From Sphingomonadales bacterium (lineage in GTDB: Bacteria; Pseudomonadota; Alphaproteobacteria; Sphingomonadales; Sphingomonadaceae): a DNA stretch of 64,000 nucleotides. A program made the position numbers and the translations under genes. Shown here piece by piece: positions 25,480 through 34,667 of the stretch (positions within the stretch are counted from its first letter, which is position 1; the number at the start of each line of letters is the position of its first letter). A model generated the notes under the pieces. The model did no database searches. It saw only the letters and a program-made list of their open reading frames with translations, and was not told the DNA's origin. The stretch is from contig JAACPW010000008.1 of NCBI GenBank assembly GCA_009995225.1, positions 84,921 through 148,920 of the forward strand. Reading direction: 5' to 3'.

Positions 25480-26835
25480 TCACACCACGCCGAAGGCCAG
25501 CATCGCGTCCGCCACCTTCTTGAAGCCCGCGATGTTCGCGCCCTTCACATAGTCGATGTAGCCATCCCCCTGGTCGCCGTAGCGTGTGCAGCGATCATGG
25601 ATGCCAGCCATGATGTCTTTGAGCATCTGCTGCAGCTCATCTTCCTTCCACGACCGGCGTTCGGAGTTCTGGCTCATTTCCAGACCAGACACCGAAACCC
25701 CGCCCGCGTTGGAGGCCTTGCCCGGCGCGTAGAGGATCTTGGCGTCCTTGAAGATGTGCACCCCTTCCAGATCGGTCGGCATGTTCGCACCTTCGGACAC
25801 GGCGCGGCAGCCGTTCTTCACCAGCGTTTTCGCATCATCGCCCAGCAGTTCGTTCTGCGTGGCGCAGGGCAGGGCCATATCGCACGGCACGCCCCACGGG
25901 GTCTTGCCTTCGTGAAAGGTGGCGTTCGGATATTCGGTGACATAATCCTCGATCCTGCCGCGGCGGTAGGTCTTGTGCTTTTTCACCCAGTCGATCTTGT
26001 CCTGATCGATACCGTCGGGATCGTGGATGAAGCCGCCCGAATCCGACAAGGTCAACACCTTGCCGCCCAGTTGCACGAGCTTTTCGGCGGCATGGGTGGC
26101 GACATTGCCGCTGCCCGAAATGACGGCCGTCTTGCCTTCAAGGTTTTCGTCCTTGGTCTTGAACATGTTTTCGAGGAAATAGACCGCGCCATACCCCGTC
26201 GCCTCGGGCCGGATCAGGCTGCCGCCATATTCCAGCCCCTTGCCCGTCAACACCCCGTTCCAGTGATTTGTGATGCGCTTGTACTGGCCGAACATATAGC
26301 CGATTTCGCGCCCGCCCACGCCGATATCGCCCGCCGGCACGTCCACATCGGGGCCGATATGGCGGTAAAGCTCGGTCATGAAGGATTGGCAGAAACGCAT
26401 GATTTCGCGCACGCTTTTGCCCTTGGGATTGAAGTTGGAACCACCCTTGCCACCGCCCATCGGCAGGCCGGTGAGCGCGTTCTTGAAGGTCTGTTCGAAG
26501 GCGAGGAACTTCAGCACGCTTTCGTTCACGCTGGAATGGAAGCGGATGCCGCCCTTGTAGGGGCCGATGGCATTGTTGTTCTGCACCCGCCAGCCGCGTT
26601 GGACGCGGACATTGCCGGCGTCATCTTCCCAACACACACGAAAGGAGACGACCCGGTCAGGCTCTGCAATGCGGCGCAGGATCTGCTGGGCGTGGTATTC
26701 TTCCTTGTCCTCCATGAATTCGAAGATGTCTTGTGCCACTTCCTGCACGGCCTGGACGAATTCCGGCTGGTGCGGGTTGCGCTTTTTGACGCCTTCCATG
26801 AACTGGTTAAGGTCGACGTGATCGGTAACGGCCAT
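25480..26835 (-). CDS. gdhA: Glutamate dehydrogenase (NADP type)
   Basis: This enzyme reductively aminates 2-oxoglutarate with ammonium to glutamate in the cytosol. The 451-aa length fits the hexameric, about 450-residue class. Visible landmarks are the substrate-binding GPYKGGIRFHSSVN, the glycine-rich PMGGGKGGSNFNPKGKS with the catalytic lysine region, PAGDIGVGGREIGYM, and the Rossmann GSGNVATHAAEKL. I chose ATG 26835 because GGGGGGAA lies just upstream; the track start is a TTG five codons earlier. The gene is monocistronic with a strong terminator. The NADP preference is inferred from family length and not proven. Confidence 0.93.
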   Translation of the reverse strand: MAVTDHVDLNQFMEGVKKRNPHQPEFVQAVQEVAQDIFEFMEDKEEYHAQQILRRIAEPDRVVSFRVCWEDDAGNVRVQRGWRVQNNNAIGPYKGGIRFHSSVNESVLKFLAFEQTFKNALTGLPMGGGKGGSNFNPKGKSVREIMRFCQSFMTELYRHIGPDVDVPAGDIGVGGREIGYMFGQYKRITNHWNGVLTGKGLEYGGSLIRPEATGYGAVYFLENMFKTKDENLEGKTAVISGSGNVATHAAEKLVQLGGKVLTLSDSGGFIHDPDGIDQDKIDWVKKHKTYRRGRIEDYVTEYPNATFHEGKTPWGVPCDMALPCATQNELLGDDAKTLVKNGCRAVSEGANMPTDLEGVHIFKDAKILYAPGKASNAGGVSVSGLEMSQNSERRSWKEDELQQMLKDIMAGIHDRCTRYGDQGDGYIDYVKGANIAGFKKVADAMLAFGVV

Positions 26836-26960
26836 CTCAATTCCCCCCAAATGTTGACATCTGCGACCGATAGAGCCCGCGCATCTTGTGTGCCTTGGGG
26901 GGAACTATCCGCCCAAAGGGCGCGTGTGGCAAGTCGGATGACGCCAGCGTCGGGAAGGGG

Positions 26961-28271
26961 TCAGATTGCCGAACTGAACCGGCGCGGGGCGAAGGCGCGG
27001 TAGCGGTCGAACAGGGCGGCGATGATGCGGGCATAGGGCAGGCCACCGGACAGGATGGTCAGCCGGTCGCCCTCCAGCGTGGCTAGCCCGGCATCGGCAA
27101 AGGGCGCCAGCCGGTCGCCCATATCGGCCAGCAGATCGCCGGGAACCTGGCTTGCGCCCTTGCACAGCAGCGCCTCGATCACGTCCCCCCGGCGCCGGTC
27201 TTCGGGGCTGCGCACAACGCCGTGGCTGGCGGACAGGCGCCCTTCGCCCGACAGCGTGCGGTAGCTTGCGGTGTGCTTGTCATTCTGCGCCAGAAGGGCG
27301 GGAAAGCTGCTGATGGCTGACGCGCCGAGCCCGATCAGCACGTCGGACGGATCATCGGTGAACCCCTGGAAATTGCGCCGCAGCGTGCCTGACCGCGCTG
27401 CGCGGGCCATCGGATCGTGCGGCAGGGCGAAGTGATCGAACCCGATCGCCTCGTAACCTTGCGACGTAAGCATGGCATGCGCCTCGCTCGCCATGATGAA
27501 GCGCGCGGCGGCGCCGGGCAGGGCGTCTTCCGGGATCATCGCCTGGCGCGGCACCAGATGCGGGACGTGGGCATAGCCGAACACCGCAACCCGATCCGCG
27601 CCCAGCTTGCGCGTATATTCAAGGCTGTCTTCCAGATCGGCCCCGCTCTGGTGCGGCAGGCCATACATCAGATCGAAGTTCAGCGATGTCACCCCGGCCT
27701 GCCGCAGCATATCGACGCTGCGGCAGATCAGGGTCAGCGATTGTTCGCGCCCGATCGCCTTCTGGCAATGCGCGGCAAACGTCTGCACGCCCATGCTGGC
27801 GCGGGTTATGCCGACACTGCCGATCATTTCGCACCATTCCGGGGTCAGACTGCGCGGATCAAGCTCGATCGACCACCGGCAGGCGTAGAGCGGGAAATGG
27901 GCGTGGATGGCATCGACGAGCGCGAGAAAGTCGGTCGGATCGATCGCGTTGGGGCTGCCGCCACCAAACGCGACGCGCCGCACCCGCGTGCCTTCCGGCA
28001 GCAGACTGGCAACGGTGGCGATTTCCTGATGCAGCGCCGCAAGGTAGCGTTCCACCCGCGCAAGCTTGCCCGAGGTGGCGGTGTTGCAGCCGCAATAATA
28101 GCAGATCTTTTCGCAAAACGGGATGTGGAGATAGAGCGAGATATCGCCGGTCGCTCCGGCAATGGCGCGCTCGATCATGCCATCCTCCAGCGGGCCGAAA
28201 TCGGCAGCGGTGGGGTAGCTGGTGTAACGCGGCACAGGCGTTGCGAGGAGGTTGGGGTGATAGGTCCACAT
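26961..28271 (-). CDS. hemN: Oxygen-independent coproporphyrinogen III oxidase
   Basis: This radical-SAM enzyme decarboxylates coproporphyrinogen III to protoporphyrinogen IX without O2. The product is 436 aa. The radical SAM motif CEKICYYCGC is visible (CX3CX2C plus the extra Cys typical of HemN), preceded by YLHIPF, with VAFGGGSPN and FDLMYGLPHQS further on. ATG 28271 starts MWTYHPNLLATPVPRYTSYP, a standard HemN beginning; the track ORF extends into non-conserved sequence. It closes the cco operon region, where it can supply haem under low oxygen. An FNR-like box (TTGCG-N4-ATCAA) lies 35 nt upstream of the ATG. Confidence 0.93.
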   Translation of the reverse strand: MWTYHPNLLATPVPRYTSYPTAADFGPLEDGMIERAIAGATGDISLYLHIPFCEKICYYCGCNTATSGKLARVERYLAALHQEIATVASLLPEGTRVRRVAFGGGSPNAIDPTDFLALVDAIHAHFPLYACRWSIELDPRSLTPEWCEMIGSVGITRASMGVQTFAAHCQKAIGREQSLTLICRSVDMLRQAGVTSLNFDLMYGLPHQSGADLEDSLEYTRKLGADRVAVFGYAHVPHLVPRQAMIPEDALPGAAARFIMASEAHAMLTSQGYEAIGFDHFALPHDPMARAARSGTLRRNFQGFTDDPSDVLIGLGASAISSFPALLAQNDKHTASYRTLSGEGRLSASHGVVRSPEDRRRGDVIEALLCKGASQVPGDLLADMGDRLAPFADAGLATLEGDRLTILSGGLPYARIIAALFDRYRAFAPRRFSSAI

Positions 28272-28305
28272 GGGGCGCTTAAAGCGCACCCCAGCGCCCC
28301 CGTCT

Positions 28306-28319
28306 TTGCGCGAGATCAA
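28306..28319 (-). promoter_or_regulatory. FNR-like box upstream of hemN
   Basis: TTGCGCGAGATCAA matches the FNR/FixK consensus TTGAT-N4-ATCAA with one perfect half-site and a degenerate TTGCG half. It sits 35 nt before the hemN ATG and overlaps the last codon of the preceding small gene. This is consistent with an internal low-oxygen promoter for hemN. Confidence 0.55.
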
Positions 28320-28543
28320 ATCGTCGGCTTTGGACCTTTCGGTTCGGTCTTGGCACGGCAGGTTCCGGCGTGGCACGCCTTTGGGTGGCACGGCCCGTCC
28401 TGAGCTGGCGCAGAGTTGCCCAGCGGGATCGTGATCGTGCCGCCATTGCACAAAGCGGCGGTGATCGACCTCTGCTCTGCCGGCAGCGGTCCGACGATGA
28501 CCGGGAGCAAGGCCGCAAGCGCAAGGGGCAGGGCGGCGGTCAT
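28316..28543 (-). CDS. Small Cys-rich exported protein between ccoS and hemN
   Basis: This 75-residue protein has its ATG overlapping the ccoS stop (ATGA), which is strong evidence that it is translated. It has an N-terminal hydrophobic signal or anchor (ALPLALAALLPVIVGPL). A short tail holds four Cys and two His (LCNGG, then GPCHPKACHAGTCR) and a basic Pro/Lys end. I do not recognise the family. Its place directly after the copper ATPase and ccoS genes makes metal handling or periplasmic redox help in cbb3 assembly conceivable, but this is only inference. Confidence 0.7.
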   Translation of the reverse strand: MTAALPLALAALLPVIVGPLPAEQRSITAALCNGGTITIPLGNSAPAQDGPCHPKACHAGTCRAKTEPKGPKPTI

Positions 28544-28692
28544 GCCGGCTCGTCCTCGTCTTCGATCAGGATGCGATTGGCCGCGCCGTCCATGTCGTCA
28601 TACTGCCCGTCGCGCATTGACCACAGGAAGGCGACAAGGCCGAGCAGACCCATGCCCAGCGCAATCGGGATGAGAATGGCAAGCCCGGTCAT
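28540..28692 (-). CDS. ccoS: cbb3-type cytochrome oxidase assembly protein CcoS
   Basis: This gene is too short for the ORF track; I translated it from ATG 28692, which overlaps the ccoI stop (ATGA), to the TGA at 28540. The 50-residue product MTGLAILIPIALGMGLLGLV... has one membrane helix, then the conserved FLWSMRDGQYDDMDGAA, the CcoS/FixS signature in which the helix is followed by an F-W-x-x-x-x-GQYDD motif. It then has an acidic tail. CcoS is needed for insertion of haem and copper into CcoN. Stop and next start again overlap, so it is coupled to the small Cys-rich gene. Confidence 0.93.
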   Translation of the reverse strand: MTGLAILIPIALGMGLLGLVAFLWSMRDGQYDDMDGAANRILIEDEDEPA

Positions 28693-30812
28693 TGCGCGCT
28701 TCGTGCCAGCCGCAGCGAATTGGCGACCACCACCAGCGAGCTGACCGACATCGCAATCGCGGCCACCAGCGGGGTGACGACACCCAGCAACGCCAGCGGA
28801 ACGGCGAGCAGATTGTAGACAATCGAAAAACCGAAGTTCTGCCGCACAATCCGCATCGTGGCTCTGGCCACCCGCACCGCCAGCGCGACCGGCATCAGCC
28901 CGTCCCCGATGAACACGGCATCGGCAGCCTGCTGGCTGGCATCGGAGGCGGTGCCGGGCGCGATCGAGGCGTGGGCGGCGGCCAGCGCGGGGCCATCATT
29001 GAGGCCATCGCCCACCATCAGCGGACGGCGGCCTTGCGCCTTCAGGCTTTCCAGCACGGCCAGCTTGGTCTGCGGGCTGGCTTCGGCCTGCGCCAAAATG
29101 CCGAGCGTTCGGGCCACGGCGTCAACCGGGCCTGCGCGGTCGCCCGACAGGATGCTGGCGTCGATCCCCTCGGCCTGCAAAGCGGCGATGGTCGCGGCGG
29201 CATCGCTGCGCAAGGGATCGGCAAAGGTGATGGTGTGCGCTGTGTCTGCGATGCGAAGAGCCACAGCAAGGCTTTGTGCGGCATCCCTTGGCCGTTGAAG
29301 CGCCACGGTCAGACCCTGCCACTGTCCGATGAGGCCTTGTCCGCCCACTTCGGCAATGTCGCTGACCACGGCGGGCCGCACGCCCTCGCGCAGCAGGGAC
29401 GCTGCAAGGCCACGGCTCAGCGGATGGCGGCTCGCCTGCGCGAGGCCCAGCGCGATGGCGCGGGCATCGGGGGCAAGGTCGTCGATATCGGCGCGCGGTT
29501 CGCCCAATGTCAGCGTGCCGGTCTTGTCGAGCAGCGCGATATCGCATTCCGCCAGACGTTCGAGCGCGCTGCCGTCCTTCACCAGCAGGCCCCGGCGCAG
29601 CAGCGCGCCGCTGGCCACCACCTGCGCCGCCGGAACCGCAAGGCCCATCGCGCAGGGGCAGGTGATGATCAGCACCGCAATCGCGATGGTCAGCGACTGG
29701 TGCACGCCCGCGCCTGCGATCATCCAGCCCACGAAGGCCAACGCCGCCAGGCTATGCACCACCGGCGCATAAAGCTGCGAAGCGCGGTCGGCGATGCGGA
29801 CGTAAGTGCTGCGCGATTGCCCAGCCTCGTCCATCAACCGCGCGATTTCGGCAATCGCGGTGTCTTCGGCCACGCGGGTCAGGTGCACCCGGATCGGGGC
29901 CGACAGGTTCACCGCGCCCGCATGAACGGGGCTGTCCAGCCCGACCGGTTCAGGTGCGCTTTCGCCGGTCAGCATCGCGTTGTCGATCGCGCTGACGCCT
30001 TCGATCACATCGCCATCGGCGGCCAGCGCCTCGCCCGCGGCGACCAGCACCACCATGCCGGGTTCAAGATCGGCGGCGGCCACGCGGCGGGTGGTGCCGT
30101 CCGGCGCAATCACGCTGGCGCTTTTGCCCATCCGCCCGAGCAACGCGCCGATCCCGGTGCGTGTGCGGTCCCGCATCACCGCATCGAGCACGCGCCCGGC
30201 CAGCAGGAAGAACAGCAGCATCACGGCAGAATCGAAGAAAGCGTGTGCGCCGCCGGTGATCGTTTCATACAGCGACAGCAGTGTCGCCAGGATCACGCCG
30301 ATGCTGATCGGCACGTCCATGTTGGTGCGGCGGTGGCTCAGGGCCATCCACGCCGAAGCAAAGAAGGGCCGCCCCGAATAGGCGATCACCGGCAGCGCAA
30401 TCAGCGCCGAAAGCCAGTGGAACAGTTCCCGCGTCGCACCGTCCGCGCCCGACCAGACGCTGACCGACAGCAGCATCACATTCATCATCCCGAAGCCGGC
30501 CACCCCCAGCGCGCGGGTCAGGCGCTTCCTTTCGCCGTCCTCTACCCCCATGGGATTGTCCGCGACCGGCTGCGCTTCGAAGCCGAGGCCCAGCAGCGCC
30601 GCCGTCAGCGCGTCTTCGCCCAGCGCAGGGTCATGGCTGATCGCCACCCGCTTGGCCGAAAAGTTCGCCCGTGCGGCGGCGATGCCTTGCAGCTTGGGCA
30701 ATTCCCGCTCGATTGTGCCGATGCAGCCTGCGCATTTCATCCCCGGCACGGTGAACCGCGTGGTGACGAACGGTGCGGCGCCATCGGCAGCAAGAGCGGC
30801 GGGCGCGTTCAT
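28689..30812 (-). CDS. ccoI: Cu+-exporting P1B-type ATPase for cbb3 assembly
   Basis: This 707-residue membrane pump delivers copper to the periplasm for cbb3 oxidase. Visible are the N-terminal metal-binding domain with GMKCAGC, the membrane CPC motif in ITCPCAMGLAVP, the phosphorylation site DKTGTLTLG, and the hinge motif VGDGLNDGPAL. The start ATG 30812 (MNAPAALAADG) overlaps the ccoH stop (ATGA); the track start lies eight codons upstream. Its place in ccoGHIS marks it as CcoI/FixI rather than a detoxifying CopA. Confidence 0.93.
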   Translation of the reverse strand: MNAPAALAADGAAPFVTTRFTVPGMKCAGCIGTIERELPKLQGIAAARANFSAKRVAISHDPALGEDALTAALLGLGFEAQPVADNPMGVEDGERKRLTRALGVAGFGMMNVMLLSVSVWSGADGATRELFHWLSALIALPVIAYSGRPFFASAWMALSHRRTNMDVPISIGVILATLLSLYETITGGAHAFFDSAVMLLFFLLAGRVLDAVMRDRTRTGIGALLGRMGKSASVIAPDGTTRRVAAADLEPGMVVLVAAGEALAADGDVIEGVSAIDNAMLTGESAPEPVGLDSPVHAGAVNLSAPIRVHLTRVAEDTAIAEIARLMDEAGQSRSTYVRIADRASQLYAPVVHSLAALAFVGWMIAGAGVHQSLTIAIAVLIITCPCAMGLAVPAAQVVASGALLRRGLLVKDGSALERLAECDIALLDKTGTLTLGEPRADIDDLAPDARAIALGLAQASRHPLSRGLAASLLREGVRPAVVSDIAEVGGQGLIGQWQGLTVALQRPRDAAQSLAVALRIADTAHTITFADPLRSDAAATIAALQAEGIDASILSGDRAGPVDAVARTLGILAQAEASPQTKLAVLESLKAQGRRPLMVGDGLNDGPALAAAHASIAPGTASDASQQAADAVFIGDGLMPVALAVRVARATMRIVRQNFGFSIVYNLLAVPLALLGVVTPLVAAIAMSVSSLVVVANSLRLARSAQ

Positions 30813-31267
30813 TGCACTTCGGCCTCGCCTGCCCATTGCGCACCCGGCGCACGGATGGCCATGCGCACCTGCCAGCGGCCTGCCGCAAGGGTTTCGGTCG
30901 AAAGCCAGCGGCCCTGACCTTCCGGCGCGAACGTCAACGCGATCGTTTCGCGCTGACCCAAGGGCCGTTCCGCCTCGGCAGTGATGACTGCGCCTTCGGG
31001 CAGGCCGAGCGTTTCCAGCACCACGCGCCCGTCAGCGCGCCTTTCGGGGATCACCTGCCAGCCGAGCGCCTCTGACGCTGCGGCCTTGGCCAGCCAGCCG
31101 TTGTATTTCTGGCTGGCGACGTAGGAATTATCGACCACCGTGCCGTGAAACCCGCCCACCGCGTTGTAAGCCATGAACAGGTTGACTGCGATCACGATGC
31201 CGAAGCCGCCGACGAAGACCGCCGCCATGTGCCTGCCGGTAAAGGGCTTGGCTTTGTTCGTCATCAT
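30809..31267 (-). CDS. ccoH: FixH/CcoH family cbb3 assembly protein
   Basis: The 152-residue protein has one N-terminal membrane helix (HMAAVFVGGFGIVIAVNLFMAY) and then the FixH signature segment (GGFHGTVVDNSYVASQKYN), with a beta-rich periplasmic domain after it. FixH/CcoH is required for stable cbb3 oxidase assembly. The start overlaps the ccoG stop (ATGATGA) and the stop overlaps the ccoI start, so it is an integral part of the ccoGHIS chain. Either of two adjacent ATG codons could start it. Confidence 0.9.
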   Translation of the reverse strand: MMTNKAKPFTGRHMAAVFVGGFGIVIAVNLFMAYNAVGGFHGTVVDNSYVASQKYNGWLAKAAASEALGWQVIPERRADGRVVLETLGLPEGAVITAEAERPLGQRETIALTFAPEGQGRWLSTETLAAGRWQVRMAIRAPGAQWAGEAEVQ

Positions 31268-32808
31268 TCGGTCCCCGGCATGGCAAAGGTGGTTTCGGTC
31301 ACGTCCTGCTCGCCCTGTTCGTCAAGGCTGGTAAGGCGGAAGGCAAAGGCATCGGCGCTTTTGTCCGGCGGCAACATCACATAGACGCGTACCAGTTTGG
31401 TCGCATTGGCGGGCACATCGATGACCTGTGCCGGCGCAGCATTTTCGAGGCTGACAGCATCGGTCCACATCACCGTTCCTGCAGGCATCCCGGCCATGGC
31501 CACTTCCATGGCGCGCGGGCGAGATTCCATGTTGCGCAGGCGCAAGGTGTAGGCGTTGCGCACCGATCCGTCCTTCAGCAGCATGAACGGCGGGTTGCGA
31601 TCATGCTCGACAGTCAGATCGGTATGGGTGCGCGTGCCGAGTGCGAACAGCAGGCCGGCGCCCATCAAGGCCCAGACACCGAGATAAAGAAACAGCCGCG
31701 GACGGAGCAGCGCCTTCCATGCCGGCGTGGCAGGCGCGCCCGCAGCCTCGGCCTTGCACTGGTCCAGCGTGGCGTAATCGATCAGCCCGCGCGGGCGGCC
31801 GATGTCGGCCATCACCTTGTCGCAGGCGTCGATGCACAGCCCGCAGGTGATGCAGCCGATCTGCTGGCCTTCGCGAATGTCGATCCCGGTGGGGCACACC
31901 GCAACGCATTGCAGGCAATCGATGCAGTCGCCATAGGCCTCGGGATCTTTGGCGGCTTTCTTCAGGCTGCCGCGCTGTTCGCCGCGCCAATCCTTGTAGG
32001 TGACGATCAGGCTCTTTTCATCGAGCATCGCGGTCTGGATGCGCGGCCAGGGGCACATGTAGATGCACACCTGTTCGCGCATGAACCCGCCAAGCCAGAA
32101 GGTCGTGCCGGTGAGGATCGCCACCGTGGCATAGGCGACTGGCGCTGCCTCTGCGCTGAAGAATGCGCGTGCCAGCGTTGGCGCGTCGGCGAAATAGAGG
32201 ATCCACGCCCCGCCGGTCAGCAGGCTTATGGCGACATAAACGCTCCATTTGGCTCCGCGCCGCGCGATCTTGGCTGGCCCCCACGGCGCCTTGTCGAGCC
32301 GCGCGCGTGCGTTGCGGTCGCCGTCGAACAGGCGGTCGACGTGCTGGAACAGATCGGTCCACACCGTCTGTGGGCAGGCATAGCCGCACCAGGCCCGGCC
32401 AACCGCAGACGTGACAAGGAACAGGCCGATCCCCGCCATGATCAGCAGCCCGGCGACAAAGTAGAACTCGTGCGGCCAGATCTCGATATCGAACATGTAG
32501 AAACGGCGATTGGCGAGATCGATCAGCACCGCCTGATCGGGCGCGTAAGGTCCGCGGTCCCAGCGCAGCCATGGCGTGACATAATAGATCGCCAGCGTCA
32601 CCAGCATCACCAACCACTTGAACCGCCGGAACGGGCCGTCGATCCGCTTGTTGTGGACCGTCTTGCCCTTTTCATAAAGCGCGCTGCCCATGAGGCCGAC
32701 ATCGCTTTCGGGGGCAGCCGCAGGGGAGGCGGACCCGAGCGCACCTGCCCAATCGCGCGTTGGCGCAAGGGGCGGGGCAGGGCGCTTAAGGTCCTTGGGA
32801 TCAGCCAT
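31264..32808 (-). CDS. ccoG: cbb3 oxidase accessory ferredoxin-like protein CcoG
   Basis: The 514-residue product is a membrane-bound double [4Fe-4S] protein of the FixG/RdxA/CcoG family, involved in reducing copper during cbb3 assembly. There are several membrane helices. The conserved WCGYACPQTVWTD precedes the soluble domain with CIDCLQCVAVCPTGIDIR and CGLCIDACDKVM. A final helix leads to the periplasmic Ig-like domain (NAYTLRLRNMESRP). ATG 32808 (MADPKDLKRP) was chosen; it overlaps the ccoP stop by 8 nt, and the track ORF is over-extended. Confidence 0.93.
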   Translation of the reverse strand: MADPKDLKRPAPPLAPTRDWAGALGSASPAAAPESDVGLMGSALYEKGKTVHNKRIDGPFRRFKWLVMLVTLAIYYVTPWLRWDRGPYAPDQAVLIDLANRRFYMFDIEIWPHEFYFVAGLLIMAGIGLFLVTSAVGRAWCGYACPQTVWTDLFQHVDRLFDGDRNARARLDKAPWGPAKIARRGAKWSVYVAISLLTGGAWILYFADAPTLARAFFSAEAAPVAYATVAILTGTTFWLGGFMREQVCIYMCPWPRIQTAMLDEKSLIVTYKDWRGEQRGSLKKAAKDPEAYGDCIDCLQCVAVCPTGIDIREGQQIGCITCGLCIDACDKVMADIGRPRGLIDYATLDQCKAEAAGAPATPAWKALLRPRLFLYLGVWALMGAGLLFALGTRTHTDLTVEHDRNPPFMLLKDGSVRNAYTLRLRNMESRPRAMEVAMAGMPAGTVMWTDAVSLENAAPAQVIDVPANATKLVRVYVMLPPDKSADAFAFRLTSLDEQGEQDVTETTFAMPGTE

Positions 32809-33727
32809 CGGTTTTGGCCTTATCGGGGGTTTGAGCCACGTCGGTTTCGATTTGAGCTGGCGCGGCCTTCTGCCCGCCGCCGCGCGAGTGCACGTAAGCC
32901 GCCAGCATCTTGATCGTGACGGGATCGAGCCTGCCACTCCACGCGGGCATGACGCCGTGACGCGGGGCGAGGATCTGCTTCGTCACCGCTGCGGCGGTGC
33001 CGCCATACAGCCAGATCGCATCATTCAGCGCAGGCGCGCCCAGTTCCGGGCTCCCACCACCCGCCGGACCATGGCAGGCTGCGCAATTCTCGGAGAAGAG
33101 CTGCGCGCCAGCGGGATTGGGCTGCGCCTTGCCGCTGAGGGACAGCACGTGACCCGTCACCGCGCTGACCTGTGCTTTGTCAAACACGCCTTCGAAGGCG
33201 GGCATGTAATTCACGCGGGTCTGTTCGGCTGCGTCCCAGCGGATGCCGTGTTGCAGGGTGTATTCGATGTCGGTCAGGGTGCCGCCCCAGATCCAGTCAT
33301 CGTCGTTGAGATTGGGGTAGCCGAATTCCTGATACCCCGCCGCGCCCGCGCCGTGGCACTGGACGCAATTGACCTTGAACGCCGCCGCGCCGCCCGAGAT
33401 CGCGGCCTGCATGAGATCAGGGCTGCCGGGGAGCTTTTCGATATCGGTCGCCGCGATCTGCTGGAATACGCCCTGACGGGCCATGTTGGCCGCGCTCATT
33501 TCCTTGGCGAGATCACCCCGGCTCGACCAGCCCAGCGTGCCCGCGGTCGCCTTGTCGATCAGCGGCCAAGCGGGGTAGAGCACGACATAGACCGCGCTGA
33601 ACACGATGCAGGCATAGAATGTGTAAAGCCACCAGCGCGGCAGGGGGGTGTTCAATTCCTCGATGCCGTCCCATTCATGGCCGACGGTTTCGGTGCCGGT
33701 CGGCTCGTCGATGCGCCTATTCACCAT
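32801..33727 (-). CDS. ccoP: cbb3 oxidase subunit III, diheme cytochrome c
   Basis: The 308-residue product has an N-terminal membrane helix (WWLYTFYACIVFSAVYVVLYPAW) and two cytochrome c domains with CVQCH and CAACH haem sites, plus distal methionines (for example MPAF, MPAWSGR). The PLPRWW segment before the helix is a CcoP hallmark. ATG 33727 (MVNRRIDEP) lies inside the last codons of ccoQ and follows AAGGA. CcoP passes electrons from soluble cytochromes to CcoO and CcoN. Confidence 0.94.
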   Translation of the reverse strand: MVNRRIDEPTGTETVGHEWDGIEELNTPLPRWWLYTFYACIVFSAVYVVLYPAWPLIDKATAGTLGWSSRGDLAKEMSAANMARQGVFQQIAATDIEKLPGSPDLMQAAISGGAAAFKVNCVQCHGAGAAGYQEFGYPNLNDDDWIWGGTLTDIEYTLQHGIRWDAAEQTRVNYMPAFEGVFDKAQVSAVTGHVLSLSGKAQPNPAGAQLFSENCAACHGPAGGGSPELGAPALNDAIWLYGGTAAAVTKQILAPRHGVMPAWSGRLDPVTIKMLAAYVHSRGGGQKAAPAQIETDVAQTPDKAKTDG

Positions 33728-33881
33728 CGGTCTGATCCTTGAAAATCGAGTTCTTGGCAGCGTCCACATGAGGGCTTGCGCCGGGGCGGAAATGCCACAG
33801 GCACAGCGTCAGATAGAGCGCGACGATCACTGCCAGCCCGTAAGAGTCGGCAAAATGGCGCAGGTTTTCGTAAACGCTCAT
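33717..33881 (-). CDS. ccoQ: cbb3 oxidase subunit IV
   Basis: This gene is missing from the ORF track; I translated it from ATG 33881 (overlapping the ccoO stop, ATGA) to TAG 33717. The 54-residue product begins [20 protein letters not shown], has one membrane helix ([16 protein letters not shown]) and a polar tail. This is the typical CcoQ/FixQ pattern (Y..L..FA...GL, then F.Y or W.F after the helix). It overlaps the ccoP start by 11 nt. CcoQ stabilises the oxidase complex. Confidence 0.92.
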   Translation of the reverse strand: MSVYENLRHFADSYGLAVIVALYLTLCLWHFRPGASPHVDAAKNSIFKDQTDGE

Positions 33882-34645
33882 CGACCCACCTCCCTGGTCA
33901 GCTGTTCCTGCGCGGCGGCGCTATTCACATCGACCAGGGTGCCAAGCATCTGGAGATAGGCGACCAGCGCATCCATTTCGGTCACGCGCGTCGGATCGCC
34001 GTCGTAATCGCGGATCTGCGACTTGGGGTAGCGTGCGGCGAGATCGCCCGCGTCGGCTTGCGGATCGGCCTGCGCGTAAAGATCGGCCTTGGCCTGCGCG
34101 ATGTCGGTATCCGAATAGGGCACGCCCACGCGGCGAAGCGCCGTCAGGTTCGCCCCCGGATCGGGAACATTCACCATGGTATCGGCCAGAAAGCTGTAGT
34201 TGGGCATGATGCTTTCAGGCACCACAGAACGCGGCGCCTTCAGGTGCCGGACGTGCCAGTCATCCGAATACTTGCCTCCGACGCGGGCCAGATCCGGCCC
34301 GGTGCGCTTCGATCCCCATTGGAACGGGTGGTCATACATCGATTCCGCCGCCAGACTGTAATGGCCATAGCGTTCGACCTCGTCGCGGAAGGGCCGGATC
34401 ATCTGACTGTGGCACAGGTAGCACCCTTCGCGCACATAGATATCGCGCCCCACCTGCTCGAGCGGGGTGTAGGGCCGCATCCCTTCGACCTTCTCGATCG
34501 TGTTATCGATCCAGAACAGCGGAGCGATTTCCACGATCCCGCCAATGGCGACCACCACAAAGGTTGCCACCGCCAGCAGCGTGACGCTTTTTTCCAGCCG
34601 TTTGTGGCTTTCGAAGACATCGGAGTGTTTTGCATTCTTGCTCAT
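33878..34645 (-). CDS. ccoO: cbb3 oxidase subunit II, monoheme cytochrome c
   Basis: The 255-residue product has one N-terminal helix ([21 protein letters not shown]) and a single haem site in [13 protein letters not shown], a strongly conserved CcoO motif. [11 protein letters not shown] and [17 protein letters not shown] follow, also family hallmarks, with MPNY giving the axial methionine. ATG 34645 ([12 protein letters not shown]) lies 22 nt after ccoN; the track start lies inside ccoN. Confidence 0.95.
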   Translation of the reverse strand: MSKNAKHSDVFESHKRLEKSVTLLAVATFVVVAIGGIVEIAPLFWIDNTIEKVEGMRPYTPLEQVGRDIYVREGCYLCHSQMIRPFRDEVERYGHYSLAAESMYDHPFQWGSKRTGPDLARVGGKYSDDWHVRHLKAPRSVVPESIMPNYSFLADTMVNVPDPGANLTALRRVGVPYSDTDIAQAKADLYAQADPQADAGDLAARYPKSQIRDYDGDPTRVTEMDALVAYLQMLGTLVDVNSAAAQEQLTREVGR

Positions 34646-34667
34646 GGTTTTGCGTTCCTTGGCGCAG

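Noticed and set aside
28316-28524. Alternative ORF 28279-28524 in another frame of the ccoS-hemN gap
   Set aside because: Its Arg-rich translation lacks protein features, and the 28316-28543 frame is coupled to ccoS by ATGA.
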